Made by a program: the position numbers and the translations under genes
In this document: positions 31,771 to 40,281 of the stretch, one piece after another
Layout of the letters: every line of letters begins with the position of its first letter
Numbering within the stretch: position 1 is the first letter of the stretch
The notes under the pieces: model-generated
Seen by the model: the letters and a program-made list of their open reading frames with translations, nothing else
Told to the model about the DNA's origin: nothing
The model's database searches: none
Assembly: GCA_902492045.1 (NCBI GenBank)
Contig: CABUKB010000007.1
Location: forward strand, 1 to 64,000
Length of the DNA: 64,000 nucleotides
Direction of reading: 5' to 3'
Origin: an uncultured Oscillospiraceae bacterium
Lineage (GTDB): Bacteria > Bacillota > Clostridia > Oscillospirales > Acutalibacteraceae

Positions 31771-31968
31771 ATGGCTAAAAAAGCGAAAGAGAACGCCCTG
31801 CAGATCAAGCTGGTCCGCAGCCTGATCGGCCGTAAAAAGGACCAGATCGCCACGGCGAATTCTCTGGGGCTGCGCAAGATCGGCGATACCGTGAGCCAGC
31901 CCGACAACGACGCGACCAAAGGCAAAGTCGCGAAGATTATCCACCTCATCGAGGTAACGGAAGCGTAA
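31771..31968 (+). CDS. rpmD: Large ribosomal subunit protein L30
   Basis: A 65-residue L30: LQIKLVRSLIGRKKDQIATANSLGLRKIGDTVSQPDNDATKGKVAKIIHLIEV. ATG 31771 is preferred over ATG 31762 because GGAAGG at 31755-31760 is ten bases upstream of it. Confidence 0.95.
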   Translation: MAKKAKENALQIKLVRSLIGRKKDQIATANSLGLRKIGDTVSQPDNDATKGKVAKIIHLIEVTEA

Positions 31969-31994
31969 AATAACCGAGCAAGGAGGTGCGAACT

Positions 31995-32435
31995 ATGAAG
32001 CTGCATGAACTATCCCCGGCGCCGGGATCCACCCACGCGAGAAAAAGAATCGGCCGGGGTCACGGGTCCGGGCAGGGCAAAACCGCCGGCAAGGGCCATA
32101 AGGGCCAGAAGGCCCGTGCGGGCCGCGGCATGCGTGCCGGATTTGAGGGCGGCCAGATGCCCCTGCAACGGCGGGTACCCAAAAGAGGCTTTGTAAACAT
32201 TTTCGCGACGACCTACGCGAATGTCAACGTGGCGGCCCTGAACGCGTTTGATGACGGCGCCGAGGTCGATCTCGACGCCCTGAAGAAGGCGGGGCTGGTC
32301 AAAAAGGCGTATGACGGGGTCAAGGTTCTCGGAGACGGCGAATTGACCAAAAAGCTCACGGTCAAGGCGACAGCCTATTCAAAAGCGGCCAAGGAAAAGA
32401 TCGAGGCGGCCGGCGGAAAGGCTGAGGTGATCTGA
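31995..32435 (+). CDS. rplO: Large ribosomal subunit protein L15
   Basis: The 146-residue protein begins MKLHELSPAPGSTHARKRIGRGHGSGQGKTAGKGHKGQKAR, the Gly/Arg-rich part that threads into 23S rRNA, followed by the folded L15 domain. AAGGAGG lies before ATG 31995. One base separates its stop from the secY start. Confidence 0.96.
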   Translation: MKLHELSPAPGSTHARKRIGRGHGSGQGKTAGKGHKGQKARAGRGMRAGFEGGQMPLQRRVPKRGFVNIFATTYANVNVAALNAFDDGAEVDLDALKKAGLVKKAYDGVKVLGDGELTKKLTVKATAYSKAAKEKIEAAGGKAEVI

Positions 32436-32436
32436 C

Positions 32437-33795
32437 GTGTTTCAGACCTTGCGGAATGCCTGGAAGATTGTCGATCTGCGCAAAAAGATTTTCTACACCC
32501 TGTTTATCATTCTGATTTTCCGCATCGGTTCCGCTATTGCGGTTCCCTTTGTGGACACCGCCGCCCTCGCGGAGGCCATTGGATATGCGGCGTCCGCGTC
32601 TGCGGCCAACAACTCCGCCAATTTCATGGACTTTCTGACCCTGATGTCGGGCGGCGGGTTCTCGGACGCGAGCATTTTCGCGCTGTCCATCACCCCCTAT
32701 ATCAACGCGAGCATCATCATCCAACTGCTCACCGTGGCCCTTCCTCCCCTGGAGCGGATGGCGAAGGACGGCGAAGCCGGCCGGAAAAAACTGGGGCAGA
32801 TCACCCGCTATGTGACGGTGGGCCTCGGCCTGATGCTGGGCGTCGCCTACTATTTCATGGTGCGGAACAAGTACGATGCCCTGGTCCCGGAGGCGGAGAG
32901 CGGTTTTGCCATGTGGTTCGCCGCCATCGTCATGGTGCTCTGCTTCACGGCGGGTTCTGCCCTGATGATGTGGCTGGGCGAGCAGATCAATGAAAAAGGC
33001 ATCGGAAACGGGATTTCCATCCTGCTTTTCGCGGGAATCCTTTCCCGGATTCCCAACGGTATCTCGGCCCTCTGGACCTGGTTCTACGACGGCGGAATCC
33101 AGATGCTGGACCAGGACAGTGGCGAGGGGATCAAGAACATCATCCTTGTACCCGTCGTCTTGCTGCTTTTCCTTGCGATGATTGCCTTCATCGTCTTTAT
33201 GAACGACGCGGAGCGCCGCATCCCGGTGCAGTATGCCAAGCGGGTTGTGGGCCGGAAAATGTACGGCGGCCAAAACACCTATATCCCGATCAAGGTGAAC
33301 ATGTCGGGCGTCATGCCCATCATCCTGGCCGCGTCCATCGTCTCCCTGCCCTCGATCATCGCGAGCTTTTTCAAGGAACCGGAAGGCGGCTTCTGGGCCA
33401 TGTTCCTCAGCTGGTTCCGTCAGGACAGCTGGGTGTACATCATTCTGTATTTCCTGCTGATTATCGGATTCGCCTTCTTCTATGTCACCATCCAGTATAA
33501 TCCGCTCGAGATGTCCAATAATCTCCGTAAGAATTCGGGCGCGATTCCGGGCTACCGTCCCGGCAAACCCACCTCGGATTATATCAAGCGGGTGATCCAT
33601 AAGGTCTGCCTGGTGGGCGCGCTGTTCCTGGGAATTATCGCGCTGTTCCCAAGCCTGTTCGGCAAATTCAGCGGCTTCTACGGCCTGACCCTGGGCGGCA
33701 CCTCCATCATGATTGTGGTGGGCGTCGCTCTGGAAACGACCCAGCAGATCGAAAGCCAGATGATGATGCGCCACTATAAGGGCTTCCTGGAATAA
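32437..33795 (+). CDS. secY: Protein translocase subunit SecY
   Basis: The 452-residue protein has ten hydrophobic segments and family landmarks such as FRIGSAIAVPFVD, the GISILLFAGILSRIPNG region, FYVTIQYNPLEMSNNLRKNSGAIPGYRPGKPTSDYI, and LALEGYPFQSQMM-type ending seen as TTQQIESQMMMRHYKGFLE. SecY is the channel of the general secretion pathway. It starts at GTG 32437 one base after rplO and would be coupled to it. A 96-base GC-rich spacer with stems follows before adk. Confidence 0.97.
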   Translation: MFQTLRNAWKIVDLRKKIFYTLFIILIFRIGSAIAVPFVDTAALAEAIGYAASASAANNSANFMDFLTLMSGGGFSDASIFALSITPYINASIIIQLLTVALPPLERMAKDGEAGRKKLGQITRYVTVGLGLMLGVAYYFMVRNKYDALVPEAESGFAMWFAAIVMVLCFTAGSALMMWLGEQINEKGIGNGISILLFAGILSRIPNGISALWTWFYDGGIQMLDQDSGEGIKNIILVPVVLLLFLAMIAFIVFMNDAERRIPVQYAKRVVGRKMYGGQNTYIPIKVNMSGVMPIILAASIVSLPSIIASFFKEPEGGFWAMFLSWFRQDSWVYIILYFLLIIGFAFFYVTIQYNPLEMSNNLRKNSGAIPGYRPGKPTSDYIKRVIHKVCLVGALFLGIIALFPSLFGKFSGFYGLTLGGTSIMIVVGVALETTQQIESQMMMRHYKGFLE

Positions 33796-33891
33796 GGCCG
33801 CCGGGCGGCCTGAGGGAGGGACGGCCTCGCTGCGGCCTCCTCCCGCCCGGGCCGTTTTGCCGCGCCTGACCCGGATAGGAGGGACTTCTGG
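33796..33891 (+). other. GC-rich stem-forming spacer between secY and adk
   Basis: GGCCGCC-GG-GCGGCC near 33797-33811 and a longer imperfect pairing with the CCTCCTCCCGCCCGGGCC stretch around 33835-33853 end in TTTT. It could be a partial terminator or a processing site. Confidence 0.4.
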
Positions 33892-34530
33892 ATGAATCTG
33901 ATACTGCTCGGCGCCCCTGGCGCCGGCAAGGGCACACAGGCTGAAGTAATCAGCGAAACCCTCAAAATTCCCACCATCTCCACGGGCAATATGATCCGTG
34001 AAGCGCTGAAAAGCGGCACGGAGATGGGGCGGAAAGCCAAGGAATACGTCGATGCCGGCAAACTGGTTCCCGACGAGGTGGTCATCGGCATTATCAAGGA
34101 ACGCCTCGCGCGGCCGGACTGCGCCGACGGCTTTATTCTGGACGGCTTTCCCCGCACCATTCCCCAGGCCGAGGCGCTTGACCGCATGGGCATTGTCATC
34201 GACTGCGTCCTCGATATCGAAGTGGATGACGAGACGATTGCCCGGCGTGTATCGGGCCGCCGTGTCTGCTCCGGCTGCGGCTCCACCTACCATGTCGACT
34301 TCAAACGGCCGGCGGTGGAAGGGGTTTGCGACCGTTGCGGCGACACCCTTGTTCAGCGCAAGGACGACCATCCCGACACGGTGCGGGAACGCCTGCATGT
34401 CTATCATGAGCAAACCGAGCCGCTCAAGAACTATTACGCGGCGGCCGGCAAGCTGACCATCGTGGAGGGGCAGGAGGAAGTGGCCGACACCACCCGCCTG
34501 ACACTCGCCGCGATAGAGGCGAAGCCATGA
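33892..34530 (+). CDS. adk: Adenylate kinase
   Basis: Catalyses ATP + AMP = 2 ADP. The 212-residue protein has P-loop GAPGAGKGT, the AMP-binding STGNMIRE and DGFPRTIPQAEAL motifs, and a LID with zinc-type pairs CSGCGSTYHVDF and CDRCG. The lid is the long, Zn-containing Gram-positive form. AGGAGGG precedes ATG 33892. Its end overlaps map by four bases. Confidence 0.97.
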   Translation: MNLILLGAPGAGKGTQAEVISETLKIPTISTGNMIREALKSGTEMGRKAKEYVDAGKLVPDEVVIGIIKERLARPDCADGFILDGFPRTIPQAEALDRMGIVIDCVLDIEVDDETIARRVSGRRVCSGCGSTYHVDFKRPAVEGVCDRCGDTLVQRKDDHPDTVRERLHVYHEQTEPLKNYYAAAGKLTIVEGQEEVADTTRLTLAAIEAKP

Positions 34531-35273
34531 TCGCGATTAAAAACAGCCGGGAACTCGCCAAGATGAAAGAGGCGTGCGTGATCTCGGCCAGGGCGCTCAA
34601 GCTGGCTGGAGAAGCGGTCGAGCCGGGGGTTACGACCGGCGAGATCGACCGCCTCATCCGTACGTATATCGAGAGTCAGGGCGCCAGGCCCTCTTTCCTC
34701 GGCTACGGCGGATTCCCCGCCAGCGCCTGCATCTCAGTCAACGAAACGGTCATCCACGGCATACCGGGCAAACGCGTCATCCATGAGGGCGACATCGTCA
34801 GCGTGGACGTGGGCGCGTATTTGAACGGCTATCACGGCGACAATGCGGCCACCTTTGCCGCGGGGAAGATCGCCCCGCAGGCGCAGGCGCTGCTCGACGC
34901 GACCAGGGAAAGCCTGTACGAAGGCATCCGTCGGGCGGTCGCGGGCGGCCGGATTGGCGATATCGGCGCCGCCGTTCAGAAGTATGTCGAGGTGCGTGGT
35001 TACTCGGTGGTACGGCAGTTTGTCGGCCACGGAGTAGGCACGAACCTGCACGAAGATCCCAGTGTTCCGAATTTTGGTACTCCCGGCCGCGGCCCACGGC
35101 TGCTTCCGGGCATGACAATCGCCATTGAACCGATGATCAATGCCGGCACCCATGAGGTCAAGGTCCTCAGGGACGGCTGGACGACGGTGACCGCCGACGG
35201 AAAACTCTCCGCTCATTTTGAGCACACCATCGCCATCACGCCGGACGGCCCCGTCATTCTGACGGTGGCCTGA
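34527..35273 (+). CDS. map: Methionine aminopeptidase, type I
   Basis: Removes the initiator Met from new proteins. Type I features are the metal ligands in VDVGAYLNGYHGDN (Asp, Asp), VGHGVGTNLHEDPSVPNF (His), TIAIEPMINAG (Glu) and FEHTIAIT (Glu). The 248 residues fit the short type Ia form. It starts by ATGA overlap with adk; five bases separate its stop from the KOW gene. Confidence 0.96.
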   Translation: MIAIKNSRELAKMKEACVISARALKLAGEAVEPGVTTGEIDRLIRTYIESQGARPSFLGYGGFPASACISVNETVIHGIPGKRVIHEGDIVSVDVGAYLNGYHGDNAATFAAGKIAPQAQALLDATRESLYEGIRRAVAGGRIGDIGAAVQKYVEVRGYSVVRQFVGHGVGTNLHEDPSVPNFGTPGRGPRLLPGMTIAIEPMINAGTHEVKVLRDGWTTVTADGKLSAHFEHTIAITPDGPVILTVA

Positions 35274-35278
35274 GGGGG

Positions 35279-35548
35279 ATGGCTGTGGAAGAGAAACGCT
35301 CTTTCCGGCGGGGAGACGCCACGGTGTCGCTTTCCGGAAAGGACAGGGGACAGCCCTTTGCGGTCATCCGCGCCGGAGCCGACGGCGTATATCTGGCCAA
35401 CGGCCGGCAGCGCCCTCTGGAACGACCCAAACGCAAAAACCCGAGGCATCTGGCGGCTCCGACCGCCACCCTTACCGAAGGATCAATGGCAACCAACCGT
35501 GAACTCCGCCGGGCTTTGGCCGCCTTGTTCGGGCGGCCCGGAACCTGA
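35279..35548 (+). CDS. KOW-domain RNA-binding protein (L14e/L27e-like)
   Basis: An 89-residue protein with KOW-like FRRGDATVSLSGKDRGQPFAVIRAGADGVYLANGRQRPLERPKRKN at its start and a charged helical end. Genes of this size occupy the map-infA gap in many Clostridia and Bacillota and are called KOW-domain or L14e-like proteins. A role as an extra ribosome-linked RNA binder is inferred from position. Confidence 0.75.
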   Translation: MAVEEKRSFRRGDATVSLSGKDRGQPFAVIRAGADGVYLANGRQRPLERPKRKNPRHLAAPTATLTEGSMATNRELRRALAALFGRPGT

Positions 35549-35586
35549 CAGGCGGAGCCGACCGTCACAAATGGGAGGTTATGTAC

Positions 35587-35805
35587 ATGTCCAAAGCGGA
35601 CGTCATCGAACTGGAAGGCACCGTCGTAGAGGCGCTGCCCAACGCGACTTTCCAGGTACAGCTTGCAAACGGCCACCAAATCCTGGCGCATATTTCCGGC
35701 AAGCTGCGGATGAATTTCATCCGCATACTGCCCGGCGATAAGGTGACGGTGGAGATGTCCCCTTACGATCTGACCAAGGGCCGGATCACCTGGCGTACCA
35801 AATAA
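35587..35805 (+). CDS. infA: Translation initiation factor IF-1
   Basis: The 72-residue OB-fold protein begins MSKADVIELEGTVVEALPNATFQVQLANGHQILAHISGKLRMNFIRILPGDKVTVEMSPYDLTKGRITWR, standard IF-1, which blocks the ribosomal A site during initiation. ATG 35587 is eight bases after GGGAGG; ATG 35581 is too close. Confidence 0.97.
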   Translation: MSKADVIELEGTVVEALPNATFQVQLANGHQILAHISGKLRMNFIRILPGDKVTVEMSPYDLTKGRITWRTK

Positions 35806-35922
35806 AAACGGGATTCCCCGATCCCGTACGCCATCCATCGGCCGCCGGGGGAACCCGGCTTGTCTCCGAACCCAAGAATGTTGTGTTTGAAACGGCGCCG
35901 TCGGCGCGAAGGAGGTTTTGTC
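35806..35922 (+). other. Spacer between infA and rpmJ
   Basis: A hairpin ACGGGAT-TCCCCG-ATCCCGT lies at 35808-35827 without a T run. No gene is seen before the AAGGAGG of rpmJ. Confidence 0.55.
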
Positions 35923-36036
35923 ATGAAAGTCCGGCCTTCTGTCAAAAAAATCTGCGAGAAATGCAAGATCATCAAACGCAAAGGCCGCGTTATGGTCATT
36001 TGCGAAAACCCGAAGCACAAGCAGCGCCAGGGCTGA
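35923..36036 (+). CDS. rpmJ: Large ribosomal subunit protein L36
   Basis: A 37-residue protein beginning MKVRPSVKKICEKCKIIKR, with the zinc ligands CEKC, a later Cys and a His (ICENPKHKQRQG), i.e. the C+ form. AAGGAGG is eight bases before ATG 35923. L36 stabilises helices of 23S rRNA near the 5S region. Confidence 0.97.
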   Translation: MKVRPSVKKICEKCKIIKRKGRVMVICENPKHKQRQG

Positions 36037-36072
36037 TACAGGCGCGTTTATTCGAAAGGAAGGATAGAATCT

Positions 36073-36441
36073 ATGGCACGTATAGCTGGTGTTGACCTGC
36101 CCAGAGACAAGCGCGTGGAAATCGGCCTGACCTATATTTTCGGCATCGGCCGCCGTTCCTCCAACGAGATTCTCAAGGCGACCGGCGTCAATCCCGACAT
36201 CCGTGTGCGGGATCTGACGGAGGACGACGTATCAAAGCTGCGGGAGTACATCGACCATCACTACACGGTGGAAGGCGACCTTCGCCGCGACATCGCGTTC
36301 GATATCAAGCGGCTGATTGAAATCGGCAGTTACCGCGGTGTCCGCCATCGCAAGAGCCTGCCGGTGCGGGGCCAGCGGTCCAAGACCAACGCCCGTACCC
36401 GGAAAGGCCCCCGCAAGACGATCGCCAACAAGAAGAAGTAA
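36073..36441 (+). CDS. rpsM: Small ribosomal subunit protein S13
   Basis: The 122-residue protein begins MARIAGVDLPRDKRVEIGLTYIFGIGRRSS and ends GQRSKTNARTRKGPRKTIANKKK, typical of S13 in the 30S head, where it bridges to the 50S. AAGGAAGG lies upstream. Confidence 0.97.
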   Translation: MARIAGVDLPRDKRVEIGLTYIFGIGRRSSNEILKATGVNPDIRVRDLTEDDVSKLREYIDHHYTVEGDLRRDIAFDIKRLIEIGSYRGVRHRKSLPVRGQRSKTNARTRKGPRKTIANKKK

Positions 36442-36456
36442 GCAGGAGGGATAAGA

Positions 36457-36870
36457 ATGGCTGCTGCCAAGACTACGGCACGCAAGGGTGCGACGACCAC
36501 CCGCCGCCGCAAGGAACGCAAGAATATCGAGCGTGGTGCCGCGCATATCCAGTCCACGTTCAACAATACCATCGTCACCATCACCGACACACAGGGCAAC
36601 GCCCTGTCCTGGGCAAGCGCGGGGGAACTCGGGTTCCGCGGTTCCCGGAAGTCCACGCCTTTCGCCGCCCAGACGGCGGCCGAGACGGCGGCCCACGCAG
36701 CGATGGAGCACGGTCTGAAGACCGTGGAAGTCTATGTCAAGGGCCCCGGTGCCGGCCGCGAGGCGGCGATCCGTGCCCTGCAGACCGCCGGACTCGAGGT
36801 CACGATGATCAAAGACGTGACCCCGATCCCCCACAACGGATGCCGTCCTCCCAAAAGAAGACGCGTTTAA
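36457..36870 (+). CDS. rpsK: Small ribosomal subunit protein S11
   Basis: A 137-residue S11 with the variable Lys/Arg-rich start and the core HIQSTFNNTIVTITDTQGNALSWASAGELGFRGSRKSTPFAAQ, ending DVTPIPHNGCRPPKRRRV. S11 contacts mRNA at the E site. AGGAGGG precedes ATG 36457. Confidence 0.97.
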   Translation: MAAAKTTARKGATTTRRRKERKNIERGAAHIQSTFNNTIVTITDTQGNALSWASAGELGFRGSRKSTPFAAQTAAETAAHAAMEHGLKTVEVYVKGPGAGREAAIRALQTAGLEVTMIKDVTPIPHNGCRPPKRRRV

Positions 36871-36894
36871 CCGACTACAGGAGGTGCAACCAAT

Positions 36895-37524
36895 ATGGCT
36901 AGATATACCGGCCCGGTGTGCAGGCTTTGCCGCCGCGAAGGCCAGAAGTTGTTTCTGAAGGGCGAACGCTGCTATACCAAAAAGTGTTCCGTTGACCGCC
37001 GCTCCTATGCCCCGGGGCAGCACGGCCAGGCGCGCAACCGGAAAGCGTCCGAATACGGCCGCCAGCTGCGGACCAAGCAGTATGCCAAGCGGTATTATGG
37101 CGTTTTGGAAAACCAGTTCCATCACTATTTTGAACTGGCGGCCAAAATGCCGGGCGTGACGGGTGAAAACCTGCTGCGCCTACTCGAATCCCGCCTGGAC
37201 AACGTGGTTTATCGCCTCGGTTTCGCGAGCTCCCGCGCCCAGGCCCGCCAGCTTGTGACCCAGGGCCATTTCGCTGTGAATGGCCGCAAGGTCAACATCC
37301 CCTCCTACCTGACCCGCCCGGGCCAGGTGGTGACGGTCAGGGAAGGCAGCCGCTCCCTCGGCAGCCTGAAAGCGATTTTCGAGGCCAACAGTTCCCGCCC
37401 GGTTCCGAAGTGGCTGGACCTCAATCGTGAGACCCTCGAAGCCAAGATTGCCGCCGTACCGGCCCGCGAAGACATTGAGCTTCCGATTGAAGAAACCCTC
37501 ATCGTCGAGCTGTACTCGAAGTAA
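36895..37524 (+). CDS. rpsD: Small ribosomal subunit protein S4
   Basis: The 209-residue S4 has an N-terminal zinc knot (CRLCRREGQKLFLKGERC, then KKC) and an S4 RNA-binding domain around RLDNVVYRLGFASSRAQARQLVTQGHFAVNGRKVNIPSYLTRPGQ. S4 nucleates 16S assembly and often represses its own operon. AGGAGG precedes ATG 36895. Its place between rpsK and rpoA is the clostridial and proteobacterial order, unlike B. subtilis. Confidence 0.97.
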   Translation: MARYTGPVCRLCRREGQKLFLKGERCYTKKCSVDRRSYAPGQHGQARNRKASEYGRQLRTKQYAKRYYGVLENQFHHYFELAAKMPGVTGENLLRLLESRLDNVVYRLGFASSRAQARQLVTQGHFAVNGRKVNIPSYLTRPGQVVTVREGSRSLGSLKAIFEANSSRPVPKWLDLNRETLEAKIAAVPAREDIELPIEETLIVELYSK

Positions 37525-37646
37525 GAGGCGTCCCCGGCGCCTGACCGGGGGCACGCCGCCCTTTTTCCGACTATATATCCGGACATCCCTGTTTCCGGCG
37601 TTCTGCCGTGGGGGATTTGTTCCGCTTTTACAAGGAGGGTTTTTGC
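37525..37646 (+). other. Spacer between rpsD and rpoA with attenuator-like hairpin
   Basis: GCGTCCCCGG (37528-37537) pairs imperfectly with CCGGGGGCACGC (37545-37556), and T5 follows at 37562-37566. It resembles a weak or partial terminator that could lower rpoA expression relative to the ribosomal genes. Confidence 0.45.
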
Positions 37647-38600
37647 ATGATTGAGATTGAAAAGCCCAGAATCGAAGCTCAGGATCTCGCCGCCAACGGT
37701 ACGTACGGCAAATTCGTGGTGGAGCCGCTCGAGAGAGGCTACGGCACCACCCTGGGAAACAGCCTGCGCCGCGTGCTGCTGTCCTCCCTGCCCGGCGTGG
37801 CCGTTGTTTCGCTGAAAATTGATGGGATCCTGCATGAGTTTTCCACCATCGAGGGTGTTAAAGAGGATGTGACCGAGATCATCCTCAATATTAAGGGCCT
37901 GACTGCCCGTATCAACGGAGATGGACCCAAGGTCGCATACATCGAGGCCGAAGGCCCCTGCGAGGTGACGGCGGGTTCGATCAAATGCGACAGCGAGGTC
38001 GAAATCCTCGAACCCGATATGCATATTGCCACGCTGGGCGACGGCGCCAAGCTGTATATGGAAATCACTCTCGACAAGGGCCGCGGATATGTCCCGGCGG
38101 AGAGGAACAAACAGCAGTTGCAGCCGATGATCGGCCTGATTCCGGTCGATTCGATCTATACGCCGGTGCAGAAGGTCAATTACACCGTGGAGAATACCCG
38201 TGTCGGCCAGATCACCGACTATGACAAGCTGACGCTCGAAGTGTGGACAAACGGCACGATTTCCGCCAAAGAAGCGGTTTCTCTCGGTGCGAAGGTGCTC
38301 ACCGAGCATTTGAACCTGTTTGTGGATCTGTCTGGCGAGGCGTATGCCGGGGATTCCATTATGGTGGAGAAGGATGACAAGGGCAAGGAAAAGGTTCTGG
38401 AAATGACGATCGAGGAACTCGATCTGTCGGTTCGCTCCTTCAACTGCCTCAAACGGGCCGGCATCAACACCGTCGAGGATTTGATCAGCAAGTCCGAAGA
38501 GGATATGATGAAGGTGCGCAACCTGGGCCGCAAGTCGCTGGAAGAGGTCATCAACAAACTGGCGTCGCTGGGCTTCAGCCTGTACGCCGAAGAGGATTAA
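37647..38600 (+). CDS. rpoA: RNA polymerase subunit alpha
   Basis: The 317-residue protein has an N-terminal assembly domain (GKFVVEPLERGYGTTLGNSLRRVLLSSLPG), a linker and a C-terminal domain with the helix-hairpin-helix region LDLSVRSFNCLKRAGINTVEDLISKSEEDMMKVRNLGRKSLEEVINKLASLG, which contacts UP elements and activators. ATG 37647 follows AAGGAGGG. Confidence 0.98.
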   Translation: MIEIEKPRIEAQDLAANGTYGKFVVEPLERGYGTTLGNSLRRVLLSSLPGVAVVSLKIDGILHEFSTIEGVKEDVTEIILNIKGLTARINGDGPKVAYIEAEGPCEVTAGSIKCDSEVEILEPDMHIATLGDGAKLYMEITLDKGRGYVPAERNKQQLQPMIGLIPVDSIYTPVQKVNYTVENTRVGQITDYDKLTLEVWTNGTISAKEAVSLGAKVLTEHLNLFVDLSGEAYAGDSIMVEKDDKGKEKVLEMTIEELDLSVRSFNCLKRAGINTVEDLISKSEEDMMKVRNLGRKSLEEVINKLASLGFSLYAEED

Positions 38601-38651
38601 CGCCGCCGCCCGCTTGACAGGGCGCATACCGATGGAAAAGGAGTGAATCAC

Positions 38652-38996
38652 ATGCCCGGAACCAGAAAGCTCGGCAGGCCGACGGCTTCCCGTCTGGCGA
38701 TGCTCAGAGCCATGGTGACCTTCCTGCTGGAGAAAGGCCGGATCGAGACCACCGTCACCCGCGCCAAGGAAGTCCGGTCCATGACCGAAAAAATGATCAC
38801 CATTGCCAAGGACCCCACCCTGGCGAATAAACGTCTCGTATTCTCGTTTGTCACCAAGGAGAGCGTGTCCAAAAAGCTGTTTGACGAGATCGCCCCCCGC
38901 TATGCCGACCGCAACGGTGGGTATACCCGGATCATCAAGACCGGCGCCCGCCGCGGCGACGCCGCCGAAATGGCGATCATCGAATTGGTCAAATAA
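38652..38996 (+). CDS. rplQ: Large ribosomal subunit protein L17
   Basis: The 114-residue protein begins MPGTRKLGRPTASRLAMLRAMVTFLLEKGRIETTVTRAKEVR and ends GARRGDAAEMAIIELVK. L17 lies at the tunnel exit. ATG 38652 follows AAAGGAG. It is the last gene of the ribosomal superoperon; the ECF transporter genes that usually follow in Bacillota are absent here. Confidence 0.97.
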   Translation: MPGTRKLGRPTASRLAMLRAMVTFLLEKGRIETTVTRAKEVRSMTEKMITIAKDPTLANKRLVFSFVTKESVSKKLFDEIAPRYADRNGGYTRIIKTGARRGDAAEMAIIELVK

Positions 38997-39010
38997 AACA
39001 GAGAAACGCC

Positions 39011-39039
39011 AAGGCGGAACCGGGAACGGTTCCGCCTTT
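39011..39039 (+). terminator. Probable terminator of the ribosomal superoperon
   Basis: A 12-bp perfect stem (39011-39022 with 39027-39038, loop GGAA). The T tail is short (TTTG), so termination may be partial. Confidence 0.65.
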
Positions 39040-39468
39040 GTCATGCCGCCAGCCAGGATGGGTAAGGGTTTCCCCCGCCTTGTCAAAAGGCGGGGCCGGG
39101 GACAGCCCCGCCCCACGCGTCCCGCCGGTGGCGAATATCGATCGGAGATATCTTTCGGAGCCGGTGCGCGGGAAGGGCGGGGCATGGCCGGGGAGAGGGG
39201 TGCGGGAGGCCCCATCGCCGGGGGCCGGGTCCCGAAACGACAGGGGCCCGGGGTTCCCCAAACAGGGGGCGCGGGCCTTTGGTTTATTTCCCGGGGAATG
39301 GGCTATTATGCGGCGTTGCGCCCGGCCGCTTCCTCCAGCCGCCGCCCGATGAGGCGGGATGACGAACCGGGAAAGGCGGCCACGGGGGACCGTGGCTGCC
39401 TTTCCCGGCCGGCCGGGTTTGCATACGCCCTGGTTTCCGCGTCGGTTCGCACCCGGACGGGAAAAAGG
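39040..39468. other. GC-rich intergenic region after rplQ
   Basis: About 430 bases without a gene. The long plus-strand frame here runs across znuB and is judged a shadow. It contains a CCGCC-TTGTCAAAA-GGCGG stem near 39078-39096 and a near-perfect 17-arm hairpin at 39369-39406 (GGGAAAGGC...GCCTTTCCC) which may end the znu transcript. A related stem occurs at the window end. Confidence 0.55.
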
Positions 39469-40281
39469 TTATTTCGCGCGCCGGCCCATGAAATAGGTGC
39501 CGAAGAAGAGGACGGCGGACACCAGCACGATGGTCGGCCCGGCTGCCACGGCGTTGAGATAGGAGAGGGACAGCCCGAGCAGCCCGGAAAAGAGGGAGAA
39601 AACCAGCGCGAGCAGCAGGTAGCTGCGCATGCTTCTCGCCACGTTGCGAGCCGCCGCCGCCGGCAGGATGAGCATGGCGTTGATGAGAAGCAGGCCGACC
39701 CATTGAATGGCGAGCATGACCACCACCGCGATGACGATGACAAACAGGTTGTCGAAAGCTCCCACGGCCAGGCCCTTGCTCCTCGCCAGCGGCGCGCTGA
39801 TGCTCACCGCGTGGAACTGGTTGAAGCAGCAGAGCCACAGCGCCGCAACCACCGCGAGCGTGATCCCCAGCACCCACAGCTGCCCCGAAGAGACCGACAG
39901 GATATCCCCGATGAGGAGACTCTGATAATTGGAGAACCCGCCGCGGGACAGGATGACCAGTCCCAGTGCCACGCCGCAGGAGGAAAAGACCCCGATGACC
40001 GTATCGGTGGAGGACAGGCGGGAATGGCGGATGCGGTTCATCAGCAGGGCGAAGATCACCGCAAACAGAACCATCGCCGGTCCCGGTTCGGCCAGGCCGA
40101 AGATCACCCCGATCCCCACCCCGGTCAGGGCGGAATGCCCGAGGGCGTCGGAGAAAAAGGCCATGCCGTTGTTGACCACCAGGGTGCCGAGCAGGGAAAA
40201 CAGCGGCATGATGAGCAGAACCGCGATCAGAGCACGGCGCATGAAGTCGTAATCAAATAGGGTAAGCAGCGCGTCAATCAC
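39469..40281 (-). CDS. znuB: Zinc/manganese ABC transporter permease (ABC-3 family)
   Basis: The 270-residue membrane protein has about eight to nine helices, with SDALGHSALTGVGIGVIFGL and the cytoplasmic coupling SSTDTVIGVFSS region, and RSKGLAVGAFDNLFVIVIAVVVMLAIQWVGLLLINAMLILPAAAARNVA, all typical of ZnuB/MntB. It starts at GTG 40281, overlapping znuC by eight bases. It forms the pore for the metal delivered by the binding protein. Zinc is inferred from the His-rich partner. Confidence 0.9.
   Translation of the reverse strand: MIDALLTLFDYDFMRRALIAVLLIMPLFSLLGTLVVNNGMAFFSDALGHSALTGVGIGVIFGLAEPGPAMVLFAVIFALLMNRIRHSRLSSTDTVIGVFSSCGVALGLVILSRGGFSNYQSLLIGDILSVSSGQLWVLGITLAVVAALWLCCFNQFHAVSISAPLARSKGLAVGAFDNLFVIVIAVVVMLAIQWVGLLLINAMLILPAAAARNVARSMRSYLLLALVFSLFSGLLGLSLSYLNAVAAGPTIVLVSAVLFFGTYFMGRRAK

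Noticed and set aside
32362..34413. Minus-strand frame of 683 codons
   Set aside because: Antisense shadow of secY and adk, which are certain by homology.
38803..40260. Plus-strand frame of 485 codons after rplQ
   Set aside because: Overlaps rplQ and is antisense to znuB; low-complexity Arg/Pro/Glu content and no start site.
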